From assembly GCA_019918135.1 (NCBI GenBank), contig WBZZ01004805.1, positions 1 through 64,000 of the forward strand: a stretch of 64,000 nucleotides of DNA, read 5' to 3'. Of this stretch, positions 17,106-27,081 are shown in pieces (the first letter of the stretch is position 1; each line of letters begins with the position of its first letter). The position numbers and the translations under genes were made by a program. Under the pieces are notes generated by a model. That model saw only the letters and a list, made by a program, of their open reading frames with translations, had not been told where the DNA came from and ran no database searches. Origin of the DNA: Paulinella micropora (taxonomy: Eukaryota; Cercozoa; Imbricatea; Euglyphida; Paulinellidae).

Positions 17106-18314
17106 TTAGTTACTGCTGTTGCTGCTGCTATTACTACTGCTAGCGATGGCTCCGGCTTCCGCTACAGAGGTAGTCAAATGGTACATTTTCCAGAGCGGCT
17201 GCAATAAATACGGAGCCCTGGTCTTTAGTGAGTCCCAACTGCTCATAGCATAGGCGATGCCTCGTTGTTTCACGAGTGTGCTCTGGATATTCCCCTCTCT
17301 AAAGCAGTTTATGAGGAGGGCTGTGTCGTTTTGTAAGTAGGTATAGATCCTGTGCGTTACCTCTGCAACCTGCAGCGCGGGGTACGCAGCGCTGGGCTCG
17401 CGATGGGCATCGCACTGGCCGTAATCTTGGAGAAAAGATTTCCAGTACGCTTCGCGGTTGTCGGCTGGGGGAAAGTCCAGGGGGCAGTGCCAGAACCAGA
17501 CAACACGGATCCACAGCTTATCTGTGTGTATAGGCTCGCGCTGTATCTCGCGTTGTTTGGCACAACACTCGCCGTCACAAAAATGCTTTTTGCGCGGGTA
17601 GAGATATTGTGTCTCGCCGTGTATCTTAACTTGAGTAATTTCCTTTCTGTACCCAGGTGTCCAGACCGGGCCACTTTCCTGGATTTCGTATACAGCCCGT
17701 ATACCCGTGCCCCGTGAGTTACGCGTAAAGCACTCAAAAGCAGAATCTGCATCCCCCCTGACGGTCTCCATCACACTCAAGAGCTGACTCAATGTCTGGA
17801 CACGCAGTCCGTAGAGCAAAAAGACCAGCCTGTTATTCGTAATGCGCAAAGCACTCTCTAGCGCGTCTGGTAGTATCATCAGCCTGCTCCAGACACCCCT
17901 CCGGGCACACGCAGGCACATCCTCCATCCTAGTTGGCCTAACCAGCAGAGAGCGAACTGCATCGTCGCGGGGATCGAGTGGGCCGTGCTCGTAGGGGCGC
18001 AGAACTTCCAAGGTTAGCAAAAACGAGAGTAGCTTGTCAGTGTTAGTACGTAGTAAGAGTGCAACCGTCTCTGCGCTTCCCTCGATACGAATTTTTTCGG
18101 CTCCGGCAGCTGAGGGCTTTGCCGCCGCCTGTAAGAGGGGTGAGTCCACCACGGCGAGTTGACCAGCGGTAGCCTCTAGTGTTTCCCCTGTGCGGAATAA
18201 CAGAGTTAGTTTCCGTGCGTTTGTTCTGTCAACGCCCGCACGCTCGTCGTCCTCCAGGGCGGGCACTTGTTCCGACCACGCCGCTGCCTGTTCAGCTGGT
18301 TTGTGCCGTTTCAA
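17106..18314 (-). CDS. Hypothetical protein with a possible SKP1/BTB-like N-terminus
   Basis: 402 residues from the ATG at 18314. Residues about 35 to 90 (RKLTLLFRTGETLEATAGQL, then SPLLQAAA and IRIEGSAETVALLL) have the strand-helix order of the start of a SKP1/BTB fold, which would fit the nearby F-box and BTB genes. The middle carries a HFCDGECCAKQREIQ segment with clustered Cys. The end is a low-complexity Ser/Asn tail encoded by trinucleotide repeats (17106 to 17150). The frame is open. The BTB assignment is weak; otherwise the gene is unknown. Confidence 0.55.
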   Translation of the reverse strand: MKRHKPAEQAAAWSEQVPALEDDERAGVDRTNARKLTLLFRTGETLEATAGQLAVVDSPLLQAAAKPSAAGAEKIRIEGSAETVALLLRTNTDKLLSFLLTLEVLRPYEHGPLDPRDDAVRSLLVRPTRMEDVPACARRGVWSRLMILPDALESALRITNNRLVFLLYGLRVQTLSQLLSVMETVRGDADSAFECFTRNSRGTGIRAVYEIQESGPVWTPGYRKEITQVKIHGETQYLYPRKKHFCDGECCAKQREIQREPIHTDKLWIRVVWFWHCPLDFPPADNREAYWKSFLQDYGQCDAHREPSAAYPALQVAEVTHRIYTYLQNDTALLINCFREGNIQSTLVKQRGIAYAMSSWDSLKTRAPYLLQPLWKMYHLTTSVAEAGAIASSSNSSSNSSN

Positions 18315-18479
18315 GGCTGGGGGGGGGGGTTCCGGCAGCTGGCCGAGGTGTCCGACATATTCGGCTGATCTTGTCCTTTCGGCTCATGGCCTCTTTAGAA
18401 CTTTAGTTACCCAGCGTACACGCAGATACACACACGACCGTGTACACAGTAGTCTGAGCGACTCCCAATGTTCGATTTC

Positions 18480-18518
18480 GCACACACACGCGCGCGGCGC
18501 CCCCCCCCCCCCCCCCCA
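18480..18518. repeat. CA/CG dinucleotide and poly-C tract
   Basis: A short CACA/CGCG stretch followed by an uninterrupted run of C. Runs of this kind recur in most intergenic spaces up to 48 kb. Confidence 0.85.
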
Positions 18519-18549
18519 AGAGGTAAGTGTTTTGCCTGACCGCAGCAAC

Positions 18550-18730
18550 AAGAAATCTTTTCCCCTTTTCATATTCTTCATATTTTTCTGACCTTGCGCA
18601 CGGTGGCCGAGCCATGGCTCCGACAGGGCGCCGTCGGGGTCGTAAGGCCCTTGTCCACCTAGTACACATGACCACCGCCCCGTCCATCCGCCGCGGAGTC
18701 GCGCTGGAGCACGGTGCGCAAGATGTAAAA
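18550..18730. repeat. FB fold-back element, nearly complete copy
   Basis: Left arm (TTTTCATATTCTTCATATTT ... TTGCGCACGGTGG), core (CCATGGC ... CCGTCCATCCGCCGC) and the inner part of the right arm (GAGCACGGTGCGCAAGATGT). The outer part of the right arm is missing. Confidence 0.75.
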
Positions 18731-18879
18731 AAACATCATTCTGTACTTTCTTTCTTTAGTAAAAGTCGGCGGGGCCGGGCCGTGTCAATATGGACAAGTG
18801 GGAAGTAATCTCTATTGGAAAATGCGTAGAAAATCGATACGGCAAAAAAAAGAAATCGCCAACAGCAAGAAAGGTTGTA

Positions 18880-18955
18880 GAGAGAGATGCCAAGATTAAA
18901 GCTTTGTCAATAATTTTTTTATTAATTTTTTTTGTACATTCTTAGCGGTGCCCAA
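18880..18955 (+). repeat. R2 gene-end module
   Basis: GCCAAGATTAAAGCTTTGTC followed by a T/A-rich stretch with TTATTAATTTT and then GTACATTCTTAGCG. It lies just past the 3' end of the minus-strand gene at 19019 but in plus orientation. Confidence 0.6.
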
Positions 18956-19018
18956 GGACGAAGCTAGGGCGCACAATACTGGTTGTAGGCGGTCTCCCGC
19001 ATCTGCGCGGCGTAGCTG

Positions 19019-19555
19019 CTACAAAAATTTAGATGGAGGTACCAACCAATTGGTCTCCTCTCGCTTGTGACCGTGTTGGCATCTGTATTGCAATTCTTTA
19101 AGGATCTTAATTTTGGCTTCAAACTGTGGTAGCGGCCGGCCCGCCTCCAAGACCTCCTCGCATAGTTTCCGAAATTCTTGCGATCCTTGTTGATTATAGC
19201 TCGGGCTGCCATCCGTCCCAAACTCTTTTATACGCAACTTGCATTCATCGTCGGAAAGCTTCATCTTCTTTTTTTGGGCGGCCTTCTGACTATCCTGCAG
19301 TTCTTTAATAGTGTTGCGGAGATCATCCAAGGGTGAGTCATTGGAGGTAGGCCATTTTCTAAGTAGCGGAGCTAGCATACCGCAGGCCAATGCGGCGAAG
19401 CTGGGCCACTTCTGTAAACATAAATCAGGCCCCGACGACTTCAGCGCGGGTACAAGCACATCCGCTGCCTCTGTAAACATACCGGCTGCAAGCTTTGCAT
19501 AGTAAGCCCCTGACGGGGACTTGCCTTTGCTTCCAGCACACCTGGTGCAAGTCAT
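19019..19555 (-). CDS. Hypothetical protein with a CxxC start (178 aa)
   Basis: Frame from the ATG at 19555 (MTCTRCAGSKGKSPSG). The frame is open further upstream, but that part is low-complexity Gly/Arg/Glu sequence encoded by a C/T-rich tract that looks intronic or untranslated. Visible features are an N-terminal CxxC, a hydrophobic helical part (FAALACGMLAPLLRKW), a charged helix (IKELQDSQKAAQKKKMKLSD) and a C-terminal CQHGHK. Histidine and cysteine pairs could bind zinc but do not fit a known pattern. The family is unknown. Confidence 0.45.
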   Translation of the reverse strand: MTCTRCAGSKGKSPSGAYYAKLAAGMFTEAADVLVPALKSSGPDLCLQKWPSFAALACGMLAPLLRKWPTSNDSPLDDLRNTIKELQDSQKAAQKKKMKLSDDECKLRIKEFGTDGSPSYNQQGSQEFRKLCEEVLEAGRPLPQFEAKIKILKELQYRCQHGHKREETNWLVPPSKFL

Positions 19556-19827
19556 TTGGGGTTTTAGAGATAAATATGGTTTCTCTACGATGCACCTGCC
19601 ATCTCTTGCTTCTCCCCTCCTTCCTGTCCCCCCCCCCCTCTCCCCAATCTGTCTCTTTCCCTGTCCCTCCTCCCCTTTCCCCTTCTTCACCCTCTGTCTC
19701 TTTCCATGTCCGCGTGATAACTAGAAAAAGTCTGTAAGTAGACAAGGCTCTTACTTTTGCTGCGGCAGGTGCGACAAGTAGGGCGGTGTGGTCTGCTGCC
19801 CCTCTCCCCACACCCCCCCCCCCCCCC

Positions 19828-20006
19828 GTCTGTTTCTTTGGTTGTCGGGCAAAAAAATTCTGCGTTTCATATTTTTCATATTTTTCTTATTTTGCGCACG
19901 GTGGTCGGGCCATGACACGGACGGGACGCCGTCGGGGGTCGTGAGGCCCCTGTCCACCTGGTACATTGACCACCGTCCATCCATCTGCCGCAGGGTCGGG
20001 CTGGGG
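19828..20006. repeat. FB fold-back element, left arm and core
   Basis: It starts at GTCTGTTTCTTTGGTTGTCG, includes the TTTTTCATATTTTTC arm and the CCATGACACGG...CCATCCATCTGCCGC core, and ends in a poly-G run. Confidence 0.75.
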
Positions 20007-21021
20007 GGGGGGGGGAGCACGGATTGTCTTTAGTCCCCCCCCGTCTGAGAATCGGGAGTGGGAGTGGGAAGAGTCAGGGGCGGGGGCGCGCAAAAAATGT
20101 ACAAAGAAAATTATAAAAAAAATCCTTGACAAAGTTTTACACTTGGCACTGAGGACTATGAGAGAGAGAGAAGGAAGAAGGAGAGGGGAGGGGGGCACGC
20201 CAGGAATGTAATAAAAAAGTCTCGACAAGGGAGAAGGGAGGAGGGGGGGGGCGCCCCGGCATAGGCTCATTGGCATCTTGTTAGTTTTGTTTTACTTCTG
20301 TCCCCTGCTCTTTGAGCCCCCCGGGCTCAGGGGGGAGTAGAGGGGAGGGGAGGCACAAGACAAATTTAAAGGAGAGAGGGAGGGCAGGGGCGCTAAGAAT
20401 GTACAAAAAATATTTAATAAAATCTTTGACAAAAGTTTTAAGACGCTGAAGCGCAACTTGTACCAGCAAGGTCAAAGGGGTCGAGGCAGGGTAGGGAAAA
20501 GGGAACGGAGAGGAGCAGAGAAAGAGGCGTCTCCCTCCCCCCCCCCCTCTCTTAGGTTAACGGTGCTGGGCAGGTGCGACAAGTAGGGCGGGGTCTGCTG
20601 CCCCTCCCCTCTTGCCCTTCTCTGCCTCTTCCCCTTGCCCGTCTGTTTCTTTGGTTGTCGGGCAAAAAAAAATTATTTTCCTCTATTCATATTTTTCATA
20701 TTTTTTTTACCTTGTGCACGGTGGCCGAGCCATGGCACTGACAAGACGCCGTCGGGGGTTGTGAGGCCCTTGTGAGACGTACAGCTGCCAGTGGTGCGCC
20801 TTCTAGCACGGACGCGACATGAACGCCAGTCGCAACATCCTTGTAAGACTGCTACAGCCCGCGCGGGCTGAAGAGGGGCTCGGGGGGCTTTGCCCCCCCC
20901 CCCCCCCCCCCCCCGCTCTTAGCTTCTTTCTGCTCTTACCGGCATTCTCCTAGGTCTGGCCTGCCTGATGCTTTCTTGGCTAGGAAAACTGATACAGGAG
21001 ACGGCGAGATGCCGAGAACTT
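20007..21021. repeat. Mosaic of repeat modules, no gene seen
   Basis: It contains an R4-type start at about 20030 (CCCCGTCTGAGAATCGGGAG), R2 modules in reverse orientation (about 20095 to 20155 and 20395 to 20450), a GCGCAACTTGTACCAGCAA segment (20451; also at 25530 and 40768), an FB left arm and core (20641 to 20773) and a poly-C run (20893 to 20914). A possible LRR-like coding tail begins beyond 21,000. Confidence 0.65.
20641..20773. repeat. FB fold-back element, left half
   Basis: GTCTGTTTCTTTGGTTGTCG arm through CCATGGCACTGACAAGACGC, then truncated after GAGGCCCTTG. Confidence 0.7.
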
Positions 21022-22232
21022 TTACCCAGAGCTTGCCGAGCCTGCGCTGGTTCCTGGCAAATATGCCAGACCAAGTGTGTCTATTTCTAGGCTGTGCAGG
21101 TCTGCCATAAAGGCTGGCGCCAATGCTTTCTTGCCAGGCTGTACGTGGCATTGACGCAAGGTCAAGTGCTTGAGTTTCTCTGTGTTTTGAAAGATAACAG
21201 GGCTATGAAAAGCGCACTGGTTGAGGCACAAGTCTTGCAAATTCGGCGCTAGGCGCCAGGTGCCCTCGGCCAGCGCTGGGATGATGATATCGGCATTTTC
21301 TAGCGAGAGCCTGCGGAGCTTTGTGGCATTTTCTAGGTTGTAGAGCCAAGACAAGGCAGTTTCCGGATGAAAAACGTAGGCCTTCATAGACCGGGTGAAA
21401 GCAAGGGTTAGGCTCTCTAAGCGTGTGAAAAGGTCGCGTGGCAGCCAGGAAGCGAGCGCATCAGAGCGTTCGAAGCGGCTACAGACATTGTACAGAGCCA
21501 GCGACGACAGCCGGGGCGTGTTAGCAGAATTAAGCCAGTTGGCAGAGGCCAGCTGCGACAAACCAGTTTTGCTGCATTGTTTCATTACTAATTTCCGGAG
21601 CGCAGGGAATGCTAGCTCGGTGGGCTTGATGGAGGCATCCGGCCAGTGCACTAACGAGAGCTCAAGCTCTTGCAGCTGAGCGCTCACGGGTTGCAGTTCC
21701 AACGATAACTTTGATTCCGACGGTTTAGAGCGCCCAACGTAATAATGTCTGGTCCGGTCCGTTAGGCTCTGGTCCGGTCCGTTAGGCTGAAGGCATGCAG
21801 TGACTGACACTTTCTGAGCAGGTCGTTGATTTCTGACAGATTATCCTTTAGTAAACTTTGTTTTCTGTATCGGAGCTTAAGGCTCGCTAGGCCCAGCGCA
21901 CACCGTTGGACAACCCCCCCGGGCGCCGTGGCAGCATCAAGCTCGCACGCCCATTGCAGATTTGTTCCGGGTGTAAATAAGATCTGCTTGTCAAGTGCGT
22001 GGATCCGATTGCTGACATGCTGCATCACGCCCAAGTGCCAGCGCGGATCATCCGTGACGAAGCTAGCAATGAGCTGCAAGAGGCCCGCGTTAAGCAGCAC
22101 GTTGTCCCGCAGCTTAGTCGTAAGAGGGACTGCCAAGTCCGGCTGGCCAAAGGAGGCAGTTCTTTGTCTTTTGCTGCTTGGTTTTAGGATAAGCATCCAG
22201 ACGCTATTATTACCTTGAAGTAGAACACGCAA
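21022..22232 (-). pseudogene. Leucine-rich-repeat host gene broken by a 20-base duplication
   Basis: The N-terminal part (to about 21787) has an F-box-like helix (LLNAGLLQLIASFVTDDPRW). The C-terminal part has leucine-rich repeats (LQELELSLVHWPD, LRKLVMKQC, LESLTLAF, LRRLSLENA, LQDLCLNQCAF, LKHLTLRQC). The two parts lie in different frames. The switch falls at a perfect 20-base tandem duplication (21748 to 21787); with one copy the peptide would read smoothly through SLTDRTRHYYVG. F-box/LRR proteins normally select substrates for SCF ubiquitin ligases. It is either a recent loss or a sequencing or assembly slip. The gene's relatives lie at 22537, 45305 and 48289. Confidence 0.75.
21748..21787. 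repeat. Perfect 20-base tandem duplication inside a gene
   Basis: Unit TCTGGTCCGGTCCGTTAGGC occurs twice back to back. Its length is not a multiple of three, so it shifts the frame of the LRR gene. Confidence 0.95.
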
Positions 22233-22460
22233 AACACGGATGAGAAGGCGAGTGGTAGAGACAATAACAGCGGGTACGAGAGGAAAGGCAGGGAAAGCGG
22301 GTGAGGGGGGGGGGGGAAAGGAACTTAGTTGTTTTTTGACCGCCTCTTTCCCTTCTTTTTACGGCGCTATCTTGTATTAAACAGGAGAGGTAGAATATTG
22401 TTCTATTATATCATCGATTAGCTTCCGCGGACAAAAGCTTGCGCATTCAAGCGCGGTGCA

Positions 22461-22509
<49 letters not shown>
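22461..22509. repeat. (CT)n microsatellite
   Basis: About 24 CT units with one interruption, 28 bases past the end of the F-box/LRR gene on the minus strand. Confidence 0.95.
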
Positions 22510-22511
<2 letters not shown>

Positions 22512-22536
22512 CTATTGTTTGCGCGTCGGACGGCTA

Positions 22537-23919
22537 TCACTGCGGTCCGGAAAACTCGCAAGTAATTTTTTGTTTCAAGATCTGCAAGTCCCTAGTATTT
22601 TGCTGGTCGAGGGGGGCCCTGCGCAGGCTAAGGCTCGACAGCGTGGGGCTGTCCGCTAGCGCCCATAAGTTTGCGACGCCCGCCACGTTTTCTAGCGTCA
22701 GCGCGCGCAAGCACGGCGTGGGGCCCATAGCACACAGGTCGAGCTCAGCTGTGCAGTCGGTTATTGTTAGCGTGCGCAGCCTGGGGGCGCTGCCGAAACG
22801 CAGCCCTCGCAGACAAAGACAGTCGGACAGTACTACGTCCTCGGCCACCGCCATGATGTGATCTAGCTCCGTCAAGAACAATGCCTTGGTGACGGTCAGC
22901 GCGCGCAGGTTCGGCAGGCAGCTGAAAAAGCGCGAGGAACGCAGAGCCGCGTTGCGGAGTGTCAGATTCTTGATTCGCAGCCTGACGTTGAGGCTGTCGT
23001 CTGTGCACGAGTCGTCGAGCATACCATAAGTGTCGTGCCAATCTAGGCTCCGCAGCTTATGCATGCGGGCCAGACATTCTAGCAAGTCCGTTACGTCCCG
23101 CGTCTCGATTGCACAGTACTCAAGGCGCAAATTCTGCAGGTGCCTCAGGCGCCCCAGCACGGGCACGACCGTCCGGCACACGGGACGTGCAAGGGGAAAC
23201 CGCAGGCTTCTGAGCCGGGTGATCATCGCCAGTCCCTCCGGACAGTTGTGGCCCCTGTAGTCGGGCAGCGACAACACGCGCAAGTGTGGTAGCAGCCGCA
23301 GCAGCGCGTCTACCCCGCCGGGCCCGTCGCGTTTCTGGTAGGAGCCCGACAGGTCAAGCTCCGTCAGCGCCGGCAGATGCGCAGGCCAGTCCAGGGCGGG
23401 CAGCCAGCCACACCTAAAGAAGCGAGCCCAGCGCAGCCGGACCAACGCGGCTGGCGGCGAGAGCACAGCCTCCGCGAAGGCCCGACAGTACTCGAACGAT
23501 AGCCGCTCCAAGCAAGTGAGGCCAGCAAGGGCTCTGATGTCGTCGGCGCGCGCCTCTCTCCTCCATGACACCAACCGCAGCGAGCGAACGCTGTGCAGGC
23601 AATCAGCGCACTCCGCGAGTTTTCCTGAGCCTTCGAATGCCGCGGTGTTCACGACAGCGTGTACAATCGAAGAACCGCGCGCGCGCAGCGCGAGCAACGA
23701 GGGTCGGGGGGGGGGGGGGAGGCAGGGCAGCACCAGCTCCGTGGGCCACCAACGGACAGATCCCCAGAGCCCGCCGCGAGACACTCGTGACAGGCGGAAC
23801 AGTTCAATGTGCGGCAAAAAGGACAGGAGCAGACGGACCACGTCCGTCGGCAGCTGATGACGGTTGGAAACAAGCGCTCTTTTTTTGCGCTTTCTACCCG
23901 AGCACCGCGGCGCCCCCAT
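22537..23919 (-). CDS. F-box/LRR protein
   Basis: 460 residues from the ATG at 23919. A basic N-terminus (SGRKRKKRALVSNR) is followed by an F-box-like helix pair beginning LPTDVVRLLLSFLPHIELF (residues about 23 to 50). From about residue 100 there are ten or more leucine-rich repeats of the form LRVLSL, LRSLRF, LQNLRLEYC, LRSLDWHD, LRALTV, LRTLTITDC, LRALTLENV, LSSLSL. Such proteins pair with SKP1 through the F-box and bind targets through the LRR arc. The frame is whole and strongly G+C-rich. It is the best-preserved member of the local F-box/LRR family and may be the functional source of the broken ones. Confidence 0.8.
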   Translation of the reverse strand: MGAPRCSGRKRKKRALVSNRHQLPTDVVRLLLSFLPHIELFRLSRVSRGGLWGSVRWWPTELVLPCLPPPPRPSLLALRARGSSIVHAVVNTAAFEGSGKLAECADCLHSVRSLRLVSWRREARADDIRALAGLTCLERLSFEYCRAFAEAVLSPPAALVRLRWARFFRCGWLPALDWPAHLPALTELDLSGSYQKRDGPGGVDALLRLLPHLRVLSLPDYRGHNCPEGLAMITRLRSLRFPLARPVCRTVVPVLGRLRHLQNLRLEYCAIETRDVTDLLECLARMHKLRSLDWHDTYGMLDDSCTDDSLNVRLRIKNLTLRNAALRSSRFFSCLPNLRALTVTKALFLTELDHIMAVAEDVVLSDCLCLRGLRFGSAPRLRTLTITDCTAELDLCAMGPTPCLRALTLENVAGVANLWALADSPTLSSLSLRRAPLDQQNTRDLQILKQKITCEFSGPQ

Positions 23920-23967
23920 CGTTTGTTTGTTCTTTCTTTGGTTTGTGGCTGAGAGATGTGTATCAAA

Positions 23968-24300
23968 ACCGCCCCGCCGGCAGCCTTTGCAAACGCCCCG
24001 GGGTCGACCACAAAGGACAGCAGGTCCGCGCCAAACTTGGCTTCATCGAATTTGGTTCCCCGCCCTCCCTTTTTACTTTCTCTCCGTCGCCGCCCGCCCT
24101 CTTCTCCCTGAGCCCCCGGGGCTCAGGGAACTCGGGCGGAAAGAAAAGAGGGGGGGGGGGGCGCCCCCCCCCCCCCACACACACCCTTCTGTAGCCAAAG
24201 AGCCTTTCTGCCTCCTTCCCCTCTCCCCTCCCTGAGCCCGGGGGGCTCAAGAAACAGGGGAATGGGGGAGGGGAAGGGCGCAGAAGCTAAAAAAAAAAGA
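23968..24300. repeat. R3 palindromic GC module, copy 1
   Basis: It begins near ACCGCCCCGCCGGCAGCC and runs through GGACAGCAGGTCCGCGCC, a palindromic GAGCCCCCGGGGCTC and a G-run/C-run pair. It ends near CGCAGAAGCTA followed by an A-rich stretch. Related copies lie at 26268, 28785 and 45900. Confidence 0.75.
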
Positions 24301-24310
24301 ATACATAAAC

Positions 24311-24475
24311 GCCTCCACTAAGCCCCCCCCCCCCCCCCCCTTTCCTCCCCCCCCCCCCCCCCGCTCCCCGTTCTCAGATAAGGGGCAAGGACAACTCGTA
24401 CTTGCCCCTCCCCCTTCCCACTTCCGCTCCCGATTCTCAGACGGGGGGAGGAGAGACAAAGACAATTCGTGCTTC
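24311..24475. repeat. Poly-C tracts and R4-type segment
   Basis: Two long C-runs (about 24323 to 24362) are followed by two CCGATTCTCAG-type segments leading to GACAATTCGTGCTTC. The same segment precedes FB cores at 29740, 33471 and 46511. Confidence 0.7.
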
Positions 24476-24479
24476 TTTC

Positions 24480-24633
24480 ATGGCACGGACAGGGCGCCGT
24501 CGGGGATCTTGAGCAGCGACCACCGCCCATCCATCCGCCGCAGGGTCGTGCTGGAGCGCGGTGCGCAAGATGTAAAAAAAATAGGAAGAATATAAAAAGT
24601 GGAAAAAAAATTGGAATGCGTTTGCTCGCAAAC
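24480..24633. repeat. FB fold-back element, core and right arm
   Basis: From ATGGCACGGACAGGGCGCCG through CATCCGCCGCAGGGTCGTGC to the right arm ending in GCGTTTGCTCGCAAAC. Confidence 0.75.
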
Positions 24634-24810
24634 AAGGGATGAGGGGCAACAGAGTGACGGGGAGCGGGGGAGCATGGAGAGCGGCTGGGGGGAAGGTAGC
24701 AGGGGACAAGGGGAACATAGGGACGGGGGGACGGGGGAGGAAGCACTCCCTTCCCCCTTCTTGCCCCCCTTCCTCTCCCTCCCTCCCTTCCTCCTTTCTT
24801 TCTCCCCCCC

Positions 24811-24925
24811 GTCTGTTTCTTTGGCTGTCGGGCAAAAAAATCCTTTTTCCTCTTGTCATAATTTTCATATTTTCTTACCTTGCACACGGTGGCCGAGCCA
24901 TGGCACGGACAGGACGCCGTCGGGG
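24811..24925. repeat. FB fold-back element, left half
   Basis: GTCTGTTTCTTTGGCTGTCG arm through CCATGGCACGGACAGGACGC. A near-identical half copy stands at 30475. Confidence 0.75.
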
Positions 24926-24979
24926 TAGGCGGGGGGAGGGAGAGGTCAAAGACAGAATGTGCTTGCACCTCCCCATCCC

Positions 24980-25455
24980 TCTCCTAGTTCTCAGTGTCAA
25001 GTGTAAGACTTTGTCGAGTTTTAATTAAAAAACTTTTTTTTGCACTTTCCTGGCGCTCCACTTCCATGTTACTTCCCTCTCCTAATTTTCCGTGCCAAGT
25101 GTAAGACCGTCAAACTTTCATGAAAAAGAATTTTCGCACTTTATTGGCGCAGTGGAGGCTCCGTCTGCTACGAATCGGACACCGGCTCGGACATCGGCTC
25201 AGAGCAGGGCTTGTCTTTCTCTCCTAGTTTTCAGTGTCAAGTGTAAGACTGTTGTGCTTGAATTCAGCGTATTCTTTTTCGAACTTTCTTGGCGCGCCCT
25301 CTCCCTTTTCTCTTTCACTCCCGTTTTCAGACGGGGTGGGGGGGTAACAATTCAATTCGTGCTCTCCCCCTCCCCTTCCTCTTAGTTCTCAGTGCCAAGT
25401 GTAAAACCGTCGAGCTTTAATAAAAAAAAATCTTTTTCGTACTAGGTGACACGCA
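24980..25455 (+). repeat. Block of four R2 gene-end modules
   Basis: R2 copies start near 24990, 25095, 25232 and 25390 (AGTGTCAAGTGTAAGAC or AGTGCCAAGTGTAAAAC followed by T/A-rich DNA and a CTTTCTTGGCGC-like end). The 60-base module with CGGACATCGGCTCAGAGCAG sits at 25160 to 25212. No gene is seen. Confidence 0.7.
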
Positions 25456-25713
25456 CACACCCCTTTCCCTTCTCAGACCTCCTCTCAAAGAGAAAAAATG
25501 GAAGGAAAGGCTGGGGCAGCAAGACGCTGAAGCGCAACTTGTACCAGCAATGTCAACAGGGTCGGGGCATGCTATAAAAAAGGAAAAAACAATTGTTTTT
25601 GAAATGTGTTTGCGCATAGAACAAAGGGAGAGAGCGGGGGGGGGGAGCACTCCCCTCTCCCTTCTTCCCCCCCCCTTCCTCTCTTTCTCTCCCCTCCCCC
25701 TTTGTTCCCCCCC
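25456..25713. repeat. Intergenic mosaic with poly-G/poly-C strands
   Basis: It contains the ACGCTGAAGCGCAACTTGTA segment (25524) also found at 20441, then a G-rich stretch followed by a C/T-rich stretch that can pair with it. No coding sequence is supported. Confidence 0.55.
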
Positions 25714-25970
25714 GTCTGTTTCTTTGGTTGTCGGGCAAAAAAATTTTTTTTTCCTCTTTTCATATTTTTCATATTTTTCTTACCTTGCGCACGGTGGCCG
25801 AGCCATGGCACGGACAGGACGGTGAGGTCTTTGTCCACCTGGTACATTGACCACACCCCCGTCCATCCGCCGCAGGGTCGCGCTGGAGCACGGTGCGCAA
25901 GATGTAAAAAATAGGAAAAATATGATAAGTGAAAAAAATTTTTTTGTGTGATGCGTTTGCACTCGCAAAC
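25714..25970. mobile_element. FB fold-back (MITE-like) element, full copy 1
   Basis: 257 bases. The left arm (GTCTGTTTCTTTGGTTGTCG ... TTTTCATATTTTTCATATTT ... CTTGCGCACGGTG) is an imperfect inverted copy of the right arm (CACGGTGCGCAAG ... ATAGGAAAAATAT ... GCGTTTGC ... GCAAAC). The core CCATGGCACGGACAGGACGG ... CCGTCCATCCGCCGCAGGG carries no gene. Terminal inverted repeats plus high copy number suggest a non-autonomous DNA transposon. No transposase is seen in the window. Confidence 0.7.
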
Positions 25971-26086
25971 AAGGGACGAGGGGAGAGGGGGGGGGGTAGC
26001 AGGGGCAAGGGGAAGAGGAGGGAACGGGGGGGGGACACTCCCCTCCCCTTCCCTCCTCCCCTTCTTCTTTCTCCCTCCCCTTGCCC

Positions 26087-26268
26087 GTTTGTTTCTTTGG
26101 TTGTCGGGCAAAAAAAAGATTTTTTTTCATCTTTTCATATTTTTCATATTTTTCTGACCTTATGCACGGTGGCCGAGCCATGGCACGGACAGGACTCCCG
26201 TCCGTCGGGGTCATGAGGCCCTTATCCACCTAGTACATTGACCCCCGTCCATCAATCCGCCGCGGGGT
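26087..26268. repeat. FB fold-back element, left arm and core
   Basis: GTTTGTTTCTTTGGTTGTCG arm through CCATCAATCCGCCGCGGGG, where it is replaced by an R3 module. The same FB-R3 type junction sequence (CGGGGTCAGCACCGCCC) recurs at about 47360. Confidence 0.75.
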
Positions 26269-26500
26269 CAGCACCGCCCCGCCGGCACCCTTTGCAAACG
26301 CCCCGGGGCCGACCACAAAGGACAGCAGGTCCGCGCCAAACTCGGCTTCATCCAATTTTGCTCCCCGCCCTTTTTCTTTTCTCTCTGCTCCCGCTTTCCT
26401 CCTCTCCTTGAGCCCCCCGGGCTCAGAGGGCTCGGGGGGAGAGAAAGGGGGGGGGCGCCCCCCCCCCCCCGACACACACTCACCCCCTCGCCTCCCCCTT
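26268..26500. repeat. R3 palindromic GC module, copy 2
   Basis: AGCACCGCCCCGCCGGCACC through GGACAGCAGGTCCGCGCC and GAGCCCCCCGGGCTC, ending in a G-run and a C-run. Confidence 0.75.
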
Positions 26501-26504
26501 TTCC

Positions 26505-26711
26505 CCTTTCAGCTATAGGAATCTCTGGAGGGGGTTCACCTCTTCAAGAATTCAATCCAATCCGCATCTCGGTGATCTGATCTGTTCCAAGATTTTTTTT
26601 GGCCGGGAGCAAAAATAATTAATTAACAGTTCCATTAAAATTTAATTAAAAAAAACTCACAAATTTAAACGGAATGAGGGAAAAAACGGGGGAGCGAGTG
26701 CCGGTCTCTCT
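26505..26711. repeat. R6 200-base module, copy 1
   Basis: From CTATAGGAATCTCTGGAGG through TTCAATCCAATCCGCATCTC to GGGGGAGCGAGTGCCGGTC. A close copy lies at 47436 to 47640. In both places R6 is followed by an FB right half, so a larger block was duplicated. Confidence 0.8.
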
Positions 26712-26960
26712 CCATCCATCCGCCACAGGGCTGCGCTGGAGCACGGTGCGCAAGATGTAAAAATAGGAAAAATATGAAAAGTGGAAAAAAAAATTGGGAT
26801 GCGTTTGCACGCGCAAACAAAGGACGAGGGGAGGGGCGGAGGGGCCAGTTGTTCTCCCCATTTCCCCTTCCTTCTCCTTCCTCTTCCCCCTCTCCCCCCT
26901 CCTCCGCCTGTTTAGTTTGTCGTTGGGCTAAAAAAAATTCTCTTTTCATATTTTTCATTA
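26712..26960. repeat. FB right half and left-arm stub
   Basis: Right half at 26712 to 26818 (GCACGGTGCGCAAGATGTAA to GCGCAAAC), a G-rich/C-rich linker, then a left-arm stub at 26907 to 26960 that breaks off in TTTTTCATTATGAAG. Confidence 0.7.
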
Positions 26961-27081
26961 TGAAGCTGCTGCATTGTGAGTCGGCGCTCTGGCACACGAA
27001 GGCTCTACCTCCTACCCATCTGTGCAACTGCCTGGCGAGGGGTGCATAAGTAGCAACTCATAGCGGCTTTCTTGTTCTACC

